Below are positions 57,726-64,000 of a DNA stretch of 64,000 bases, in pieces (positions within the stretch are counted from its first letter, which is position 1; each line of letters begins with the position of its first letter). The position numbers and the translations under genes were made by a program. A model generated the notes under the pieces. It was not told the origin of the DNA, ran no database searches, and saw nothing but the letters and a program-made list of their open reading frames with translations. Source of the stretch: Pseudomonas putida S13.1.2 (GTDB lineage Bacteria; Pseudomonadota; Gammaproteobacteria; Pseudomonadales; Pseudomonadaceae); contig NZ_CP010979.1 in assembly GCF_000498395.2 (NCBI RefSeq), forward strand, positions 62,001-126,000, in the 5' to 3' direction.

Positions 57726-59048
57726 ATGATGAATGCTGGCTTGTCCTCGCTCGGCGCCAATTTTTCAGCGATGCAGAAAGGTTGCATCTATTCATTTGCA
57801 CTTCCGTCTGGCGAGCGTTTGCCGGTTTGCTGGTCGGATGCGCCTCTGCGTGAAGCTCAAGATCACATCGTGATCAGGCACCCGTCTCGGCTGGAGGCAT
57901 TATCACGTCTGGATAATTACCCCAATATCAGGCGCTTGCTGGACTCGAACGCTGGCCTGGCCGATTTGGCGGCGCTAAAGAAGCAGGCGCTCGGCTGGCT
58001 GAGTGAGGGGTTCTATATCTTTGGGGCCTTCAAGGTCGGTTTGCGATTGGCGCTTCACGCGCAAACGCTAGGCGTTGAGGTCAAAGGTTTTCTCGACAAT
58101 GACCGGGCGAAGGAAGGCGGTTCAATGGAGGGGATCTCGATCGCTCACCCATCCAGCCTTTCTTTGGACAACGCGGTCGTCGTTGTCGCGAGTGGCAGGC
58201 ATGGCAACGCCATTTCCAGGCAATTGGGTCAGGTGCCGGGGATTCGCCTGGTCAACATGCATGAATTTCTATACGCGTTGGATGGCGCGGGGCCTGGCCT
58301 GGGGTGCGAGAAGTTTTCCAGTTTTGCAGAGGCACCATTACGTGATCCCTGGCGGTTCATTTCTGCTTTTTTGTGCCTGGACGATGAGCCATCACGCAAG
58401 GTTTTTGATGCGTTGATCGGTATGCGCACACGCCTGTCAATTGCGTGTGCCGAGCAGGCCAAGTCGCCTTGGGATGAAGAGTATTTCGACAAGGCATTTG
58501 TACGGCCTGAACAGGCAGCGCGCTTTGTGGACGCTGGCGCGGCAGCGGGCGATACCCTGCATCGGCTGGAGAAACACTTTGGCCCGGTCGAGCAGGCCTG
58601 GCTGTTTGAACCCGAATTACCCGCTTACTACGAGGCGCTCAAGAGTGTCTCGGACCGGCCCAGTGTCTGGCTGTTCAACATGGGGCTGGACGAAGTGCCC
58701 AGCCGGGCCATCTATCAGCCAGAGCTTTCGTATGACATTGCTGGAGAATTAAGCAGTGATGTTCCCGCAAGCATCACCTCGTTCATTCAGGGTGTACCGC
58801 TGGATGCCGTGGTGCCGGGCAAGGTTGGCTTGTTCAAGCTCGACATCGAGGGCATGGAGGCATCTGCCTTGCGGGGCGCACGCATGATCATCGCGCGCGA
58901 CAGGCCCGCGTTGGCAGTCTGTGCTTATCATCGTTCTGACGATTATTGGTGCTTGATCGATGAAGTGCAGTCCATTCGCAGCGATTACAAGGTGGGCATG
59001 CGCTTGTACGCGGACATTCTGGAAGACATTACCCTGTATTTCTATTAG
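57726..59048 (+). CDS. FkbM-family methyltransferase 2 with internal Rossmann-like module
   Basis: A 440-residue protein. After about 90 residues of its own it has the shared module (GFYIFGAFKVGLRLALHAQTLGVEVKGFLDND then ISIAHPSSL), then a FkbM methyltransferase domain from about 265 (FVDAGAAAGDTLHRLEKHFG, LFKLDIEGMEASAL, ALAVCAYHRSDDYWCLIDEV). It resembles the 53327 gene but with a longer N-terminus. Two adjacent ATGs (57726, 57729) are possible starts. It is preceded by an 83-bp gap. Confidence 0.83.
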   Translation: MMNAGLSSLGANFSAMQKGCIYSFALPSGERLPVCWSDAPLREAQDHIVIRHPSRLEALSRLDNYPNIRRLLDSNAGLADLAALKKQALGWLSEGFYIFGAFKVGLRLALHAQTLGVEVKGFLDNDRAKEGGSMEGISIAHPSSLSLDNAVVVVASGRHGNAISRQLGQVPGIRLVNMHEFLYALDGAGPGLGCEKFSSFAEAPLRDPWRFISAFLCLDDEPSRKVFDALIGMRTRLSIACAEQAKSPWDEEYFDKAFVRPEQAARFVDAGAAAGDTLHRLEKHFGPVEQAWLFEPELPAYYEALKSVSDRPSVWLFNMGLDEVPSRAIYQPELSYDIAGELSSDVPASITSFIQGVPLDAVVPGKVGLFKLDIEGMEASALRGARMIIARDRPALAVCAYHRSDDYWCLIDEVQSIRSDYKVGMRLYADILEDITLYFY

Positions 59049-59140
59049 GCCTGTGGCCAGGCGGCCATGCTTTGGGAACGCCTGAACTGCTGCGGCGTCT
59101 CCACTCCCGCGTTTAACCTACCCATGAGTCCCTGACGCCA

Positions 59141-60202
59141 ATGCCTGGATTTTCCTCGCTTTCACCCGTAATCAGAAACGCGTTGCTTGCCGTCCCCTCC
59201 ACGCTTGGTTTGCACAACGCCTTGGCGGGGCAGCATGTGCTATTGACCGGTGGTACAGGTTTTTTTGGATCATGGTTGTTGGCGTTGTTTCAGCAACTAA
59301 ACCTGCAAGGCGCAGGGGTTAATGTCACCGTTCTGTCACGCAACCCATCCCGATTTCTGGATGCGCAGCCTTGTTACCGTGAGTGCGCTTGGCTGCATTG
59401 GGTCTGTGGTGATGTGCGTGATCTGCTGACCGTTCCGGGTCAGCCTGTCAATCTGATTATTCATGCGGCAACCGAAACTTCCGCGGCTGCCCATGGCAAG
59501 CCGTTGGAAATTTTCGACACCATCATGACCGGTGCGCGTCGGGTGCTCGACCTGGCAGTAAGGGATCAGGCGCGCGTGCTTTTTACTGGCTCCGGTGCGC
59601 AGTACGGGGTTCTGCGGGGAGGAGCCGATGAGGTCGCCGGGGTCGCGGAAGGCTTCGCTAGCGCTTGTGTCAGCAACAGCGCGGGAAGTGCTTATGCCGA
59701 AGGTAAGCGAGCACAGGAAACCTTGGGCGCGATTTATGCACAGACGCAAGGCATTGACGTAATCATGGCGCGCTGCTTCGCCTTTTCGGGGCCAGGTCTG
59801 CCGCTTGATGGCCACTTCGCCATTGGCAACTTTGTTCGTGACGCCCTGTTTGCGGATCAGGTGGTGATCCGCTCTTGTGGGACGGCGGTGCGTAGCTATT
59901 TGCACGGTGCAGATCTGGCTGCATGGCTGTTGGTGTTGCTGGCAAGAGGCAGATCCGGCGAGGCCTACAACGTTGGCTCCGATCAGGCGATCAGCATTGC
60001 CGATCTGGCGCGTCGGGTTGTTTCGCGAGTGGCTCAAGGAAAACAGGTGCGGATCATGGGGCGCCCCGAGGGTTCGGAGCGTTCCTTTTATGTACCGGAT
60101 ATTGGCCATGCCCGTGGGTTGGGGCTGGACGTCTGGACCAGCCTGGACCAATCGATCGACAGCATGGCTGCCTGGGCGAAATCCCTGGGTGAACGAAATT
60201 GA
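59141..60202 (+). CDS. NAD-dependent epimerase/dehydratase (SDR)
   Basis: A 353-residue extended SDR. VLLTGGTGFFGSWLLALF is the NAD(P)-binding motif, with IIHAATETSAAA and the catalytic YAEGK. It may be the 4-keto reductase finishing the dideoxy or branched sugar (YerF or RfbJ type). An epimerase role is equally possible. It begins after a 92-bp gap and ends 49 bp before the glycosyltransferase gene. Confidence 0.82.
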   Translation: MPGFSSLSPVIRNALLAVPSTLGLHNALAGQHVLLTGGTGFFGSWLLALFQQLNLQGAGVNVTVLSRNPSRFLDAQPCYRECAWLHWVCGDVRDLLTVPGQPVNLIIHAATETSAAAHGKPLEIFDTIMTGARRVLDLAVRDQARVLFTGSGAQYGVLRGGADEVAGVAEGFASACVSNSAGSAYAEGKRAQETLGAIYAQTQGIDVIMARCFAFSGPGLPLDGHFAIGNFVRDALFADQVVIRSCGTAVRSYLHGADLAAWLLVLLARGRSGEAYNVGSDQAISIADLARRVVSRVAQGKQVRIMGRPEGSERSFYVPDIGHARGLGLDVWTSLDQSIDSMAAWAKSLGERN

Positions 60203-60251
60203 ATTTCAACGAGGCTGCGTGTAAGCGAGGCCGTGACAGAGGGGATGCGTG

Positions 60252-63200
60252 ATGGATTGGGCCTCAATTGCAGGCGGTAGTTGCCAGGGGAAGCCTTGGC
60301 GAGTGGGTATCGCCGGGGTTCAGCTAGGGCAGGAGCAGAAGGCTTTTCTTTTAAGCGATGAGCAATGGGAGAAGTTGCAGGCTCTATTTCCTCTTGGCCC
60401 ATTGCAGACCTATGGTAATGCCAACGGTCTTGTCTTCGAGCGGGTGTTGGTAGCCGACGTCACTGGTCACTATGACAGTGTCCTCTTGATTGAGCAGGTT
60501 CATGCAAGCTCGCAAGTGCTGACATTCTCGGCCGATACTCGACGCTATCTGATGCAGTTGGAGAACTCCAGGGACGGCGCACAGCTACTCGAACAGTTTG
60601 ATCGGGTGTTTCTACCTGCCAAAGAGGCGTTCACAGGCCAAGACCTGGTGCGGCTCAATCAGCCGCTGGAACTACCGCTTGCCGAATTGAGCCTGCGCTC
60701 TGCTTTCAGCGCCAAGGCATCTGTGCATGGCCGGGACGCTATCGAGTTGGCGGGAGCACACTTCGCTTTATGTGACCTTGAGCCCGAGTTGTCGGGTTGG
60801 CTGTCACCTGAGTGGCAGTCTTGCCTGTTGTCGGGTGCCGTTCCTGTGCATACCGCAACCGCTTCGGTGCCAGAATGGTTTCCGCGTGACTGCTATGTAG
60901 ACGGTAGTGCGTTTAGTAACAGCGGAGACTTGTTCGCTTTTCTTGATGGTATGCAGTGGGCGGAGTACGAGGCGCTGGCGAGTCGCTTGCGGTCGTTTCT
61001 CATGCAAGGCAGCGCTCGCCCGGATGAGCGTATTTACCCCTATACCGTAGACTTCTGGATCAATGCGCTGACCTCCGCTATTGCACTGGATGCAACAGCG
61101 GTGCGTGGCGCAGCGCCGTTGTTGAGCGTCGTCATTCCAGCCTATAACTATGGTCGGTATCTGGGGCAAGCAGTGCGGTCCGTGTTGAGCCAGGGTGTCG
61201 AGGAGGTTGAAGTCCTCGTTGTGGACAATGACTCGACGGACAACACGCAGTTGGTCATGGCGGAATTTTCGTCTGATACGCGGGTGCGCTATATGCGTAA
61301 CCGGCGGAATTTTGGGGCAGGCAACAGCTCTCAAAATGGCTTTTGGGCGGCCAAAGGCAAATACATGATTTTGTTCATGGCCGACGATTTCATGAATCCA
61401 GGCCATGTTCAGCGCCTTCTCCCTGCGATGGAAAGCAATGCGCAGGTTGCACTGGGTTACAGTCCGATATGTTGGGTCAGCGAGCAGGGAGAGCCCGTAC
61501 CAGGGCCTCGCCACCCGGGGCATCGGGGTGCAGATTATTTTGGCGGGCGTAATGAGGTTGCGGATCTTCTTATTTACGACAGCTACATTACGCCCTCTGC
61601 AGCCATCATTCGTAGAGATGCCTTTTTCAAGGCCTGGCGGCGTGATGTCAGAATTCGAGGGTCTGGTGACTGGCAGCTTATGGTTCAGCTTGCAGAGCTT
61701 TACCCTGACTTCGCCTTCAGCGCTGTGCCTGGTGTGAGCTATCGCGTACATGCTGCACAACATTCCCATGAGTTTTATGTCTCCTGCGCACCGCTGGAAG
61801 GGCACACCTGTATTCTCGAAGGTGTATTTGAGCGTGGTAACGAAGGGCGGCTGAAAGGCTATGAGCGCGAAGTTGCTGCGCACCTCAAGCGGCGGCTGAC
61901 ACTTTATCCGCAAGAGCAGGATACCGGGCTGGGCAGACGGGTGCGGCAATTGTGTGGGCGTCTGGAAGCCCTGGCGCAAGACGCCGAGAGAACGCTGTTC
62001 TCCATCATATTGACCACGTTTAACCGTCCGCAATTGCTAAGGGATGCGCTGAACAGCGTTGCCCATCAGTCCTTCAAGGACTTTGACGTCATTCTGGTCA
62101 ACGATAACGGCGACCCGGTCGAGTCGCTGCTGGCTGACTACGATTTCCCCATCACCTATATCCGCCAAGGCCGTAATCGCGGCCCGGCCGCTGCGCGTAA
62201 TGCCGCTTTGCACCTGGCCCGTGGTCGTTATGTCGTCTATCTGGACGATGACGACCTGTACCTGCCTGACCATCTTGAAACATTGGCCAAAGCGCTGGAT
62301 ACCCACCCCGACAGTGTGGTGTATACGGATGCAGTCTTCATTCAGGAAACGCTTGCGGCAGGCAAGCGGACCGAAGTGGCGCGCGAGCAACGCTATCCCC
62401 ACGAGGCGTACTCCAGGGAGCGTTTGCTGGTCAACAACTACATCCCGATCAACACCTTTGCCTGCCCACGCGCGCTTGCACTTGCCGTGGGGGACTTCGA
62501 CGAGTCCCTGGCAGGGTTGGAAGATTGGGATTTCCTCATGCGCCTGAGCGCGCGAAGCGCCTTCCATCATGTTCGCTGTGAGACGGTGGAAGTCCGTATG
62601 CGCCGTGATGACAGTGCGCCGGCTCGACGTTCCGAGCAGGCACTGAAAGATTACCCAGCGCTTTATCGCGAGTTGTATGCGCGCCATAGCGACGTTGGCA
62701 ACGAGGAAGTAGAGCGCGGGCGCCAGGAGATGCTGGAGCATCTGGGTGGCAAGCCCAAGGCGTTGACGCTGCAAACCTGGCTGGGCGAACGTGTTCCGGA
62801 TGCCATGCAGAGCCGCCTGATCGAACAGCGTCTGCACGCCCATCAGGGCGGCCCTGTGATCGGCATTATCGTGGTGGACGCTGATGGGCACGCAGATGCA
62901 TTGAAAGCTTCTCTGCAAAGCCTGAACAGCGATCACTGCCTTTATTCCACGTTGAAAATTGTCGCGTTGACGCCGGGCGAGGCGCCCGCGACTTCGGCGC
63001 AGGATACGCTGCATTTCATGCGTTTGACCGATGCCAGCCTGAGCGATCAGCTGAACCAGGCAGTTCAGGCGGGTGAATTCGACTGGTTCATGCTGGTAGA
63101 GGCGGGGAGTGAGTTCACTGCAAGTGGCTTGCTGATTGCCGCGCTTGACCTGTTGGCGGCGCCGGGCTGTCGGGCCGTTTATGGTGATGAAGGTTTGCGT

Positions 63201-64000
63201 TGCGCCGGGTCGGAAATGGGCGCTGCGCTGCGCCCTGATCTCAACCTTGACCTGCTGCTCAGTTTGCCGGCAAGCCTGTCACGCCACTGGCTGTTCAACC
63301 GTCAGGTGTGGCTGGAAATGGGCGGCTTCCGCCAGGAAGCGGGCCAGGCGTTCGAGCTGGATTACATTCTGCGCCTGATCGAATCTGCCGGTTTCGAGGG
63401 GCTGGGGCATATCAGCGAGCCGTTGTTGGTCTGCGATGCCCCGTCGCTGCGCGACTGCCCGGACGAGCGCGGGGTCATCCAGCGCCATCTGCATGCACGC
63501 GGTTTTGCCCAGGCGCGCATCGGGTCTCGTCTGCCCGGGCGTTATGATCTGGACTATGGCGCCCCCGGCGACGCGCCGGTCAGCATCCTGATCCTGCTCC
63601 AGGGCAACAGCACCGAGCGGGTGCAGCGTTGCATGGAAACCATTCTGGAGAAGACAACCTATCGAAACTACGAGGTGCTGCTGCTGGCGCGTGATAATGC
63701 CGGCCCGGCAGTAAACGGCTGGCTCGACAACGTTGCCCGGCTTGGCACCGATGCCATTCGTTGCATGCGTTTCCCGGCTGGCATGGCGCCTGTGCAAATG
63801 CGCAACCAGGCAGCCGGGCAGGCCCGTGGTGATTTCCTGCTGTGGCTGGACGAAGGCGCTGCGGTGCTCGATAACGATTGGTTGCAGCAGATGCTCAACC
63901 ACGGCATGCGCCAGGAAGTCGGCGTGGTGGGGGCCAAACTGGTGGCGGGGGACGCTACCATCAGCCATGCCGGTTTCGTGCTCGGCCTGAATGGCCCTGT
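60252..64000 (+). CDS. very large multi-domain family 2 glycosyltransferase, truncated by the window end
   Basis: One open frame of about 1,249 codons running off the window. The N-terminal about 285 residues are unassigned. A first GT2 domain begins near residue 291 (LLSVVIPAYNYGRYLGQAVRSVL; VLVVDNDSTDN; LFMADDF). A second begins near 582 (FSIILTTFNRPQLLRDALNSV; VILVNDNGD; VYLDDDDLYLPDH). Two further, degenerate GT2-like repeats start near 867 and 1110 (VSILILLQGNSTERVQRCMETIL; LLWLDEGAAV). Size and build resemble the flagellin glycosyltransferases Fgt1/Fgt2 or FgtA. The ATG at 60252 follows gaggg. The frame was checked at several points and stays open. Confidence 0.88.
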   Translation, partial: MDWASIAGGSCQGKPWRVGIAGVQLGQEQKAFLLSDEQWEKLQALFPLGPLQTYGNANGLVFERVLVADVTGHYDSVLLIEQVHASSQVLTFSADTRRYLMQLENSRDGAQLLEQFDRVFLPAKEAFTGQDLVRLNQPLELPLAELSLRSAFSAKASVHGRDAIELAGAHFALCDLEPELSGWLSPEWQSCLLSGAVPVHTATASVPEWFPRDCYVDGSAFSNSGDLFAFLDGMQWAEYEALASRLRSFLMQGSARPDERIYPYTVDFWINALTSAIALDATAVRGAAPLLSVVIPAYNYGRYLGQAVRSVLSQGVEEVEVLVVDNDSTDNTQLVMAEFSSDTRVRYMRNRRNFGAGNSSQNGFWAAKGKYMILFMADDFMNPGHVQRLLPAMESNAQVALGYSPICWVSEQGEPVPGPRHPGHRGADYFGGRNEVADLLIYDSYITPSAAIIRRDAFFKAWRRDVRIRGSGDWQLMVQLAELYPDFAFSAVPGVSYRVHAAQHSHEFYVSCAPLEGHTCILEGVFERGNEGRLKGYEREVAAHLKRRLTLYPQEQDTGLGRRVRQLCGRLEALAQDAERTLFSIILTTFNRPQLLRDALNSVAHQSFKDFDVILVNDNGDPVESLLADYDFPITYIRQGRNRGPAAARNAALHLARGRYVVYLDDDDLYLPDHLETLAKALDTHPDSVVYTDAVFIQETLAAGKRTEVAREQRYPHEAYSRERLLVNNYIPINTFACPRALALAVGDFDESLAGLEDWDFLMRLSARSAFHHVRCETVEVRMRRDDSAPARRSEQALKDYPALYRELYARHSDVGNEEVERGRQEMLEHLGGKPKALTLQTWLGERVPDAMQSRLIEQRLHAHQGGPVIGIIVVDADGHADALKASLQSLNSDHCLYSTLKIVALTPGEAPATSAQDTLHFMRLTDASLSDQLNQAVQAGEFDWFMLVEAGSEFTASGLLIAALDLLAAPGCRAVYGDEGLRCAGSEMGAALRPDLNLDLLLSLPASLSRHWLFNRQVWLEMGGFRQEAGQAFELDYILRLIESAGFEGLGHISEPLLVCDAPSLRDCPDERGVIQRHLHARGFAQARIGSRLPGRYDLDYGAPGDAPVSILILLQGNSTERVQRCMETILEKTTYRNYEVLLLARDNAGPAVNGWLDNVARLGTDAIRCMRFPAGMAPVQMRNQAAGQARGDFLLWLDEGAAVLDNDWLQQMLNHGMRQEVGVVGAKLVAGDATISHAGFVLGLNGP

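Noticed and set aside
60252..64000. Glycosyltransferase region read as several small broken genes
   Set aside because: Short frames in other phases are shadows; the frame from 60252 stays open to the window end and carries consecutive GT2 motifs in phase.

Overview
The window looks like a chromosomal segment of a fluorescent pseudomonad, most likely of the Pseudomonas putida group. The grounds are the high-GC coding style, the gene order (csrA, tRNAs, amrZ, then a bkd branched-chain keto acid dehydrogenase operon, then flagellar genes), the Pseudomonas-type regulators AmrZ, FleQ and BkdR, and many GC-rich REP-type inverted repeats between genes. This assignment rests on recalled family knowledge and gene order. 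No search was run.

Layout. 1-4360: csrA/rsmA, one tRNA-Ser, three near-identical tRNA-Arg(ACG) genes, mgtE, amrZ, phnN and tRNA-Arg(CCT). 4339-9260: a catabolic or transport group (amino-acid permease, DapA-family lyase, MHS-type transporter, GntR/FCD regulator) with a shared operator-like sequence. 9485-10483: a PAS-GGDEF diguanylate cyclase. 10598-16228: bkdAA-bkdAB-bkdB-lpdV and divergent bkdR. 16423-19214: a glutamine-synthetase-family ligase and an MFS transporter. 19383-43325: a large flagellar region with flgZ, flgN, flgM and flgA on the minus strand, then cheV-cheR, flgBCDE, flgFGHIJKL, a KAS III-like gene, fliC, flaG, fliD, fliS, fliT and fleQ. Several promoters can be read directly: sigma-54 type before flgB and flgF, and sigma-28 type before fliC and flgM.

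43659-64000 (running off the window) is the accessory part, a tightly packed run of sugar-modification genes directly behind fleQ. It encodes three enzymes for a CDP-4-keto-3,6-dideoxyhexose (rfbF, rfbG, rfbH), a heptose-1-phosphate-type nucleotidyltransferase, a CBS-GHMP kinase fusion, a NeuB-SAF-TIM-barrel fusion, a YerE-like ThDP enzyme, a TylF-type and two FkbM-type methyltransferases, two paralogous proteins of unknown function, a polymerase-beta-fold nucleotidyltransferase, an SDR and the start of a very large multi-domain glycosyltransferase. My reading is a flagellin (less likely O-antigen) glycan island able to build an unusual branched deoxysugar and/or a heptose. The most novel element is a Rossmann-like N-terminal module shared by four proteins, two of which also share an HR-motif domain I cannot assign. 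From about 54.4 to 59 kb the DNA is visibly more A/T-rich than the flagellar genes, which fits horizontal acquisition.
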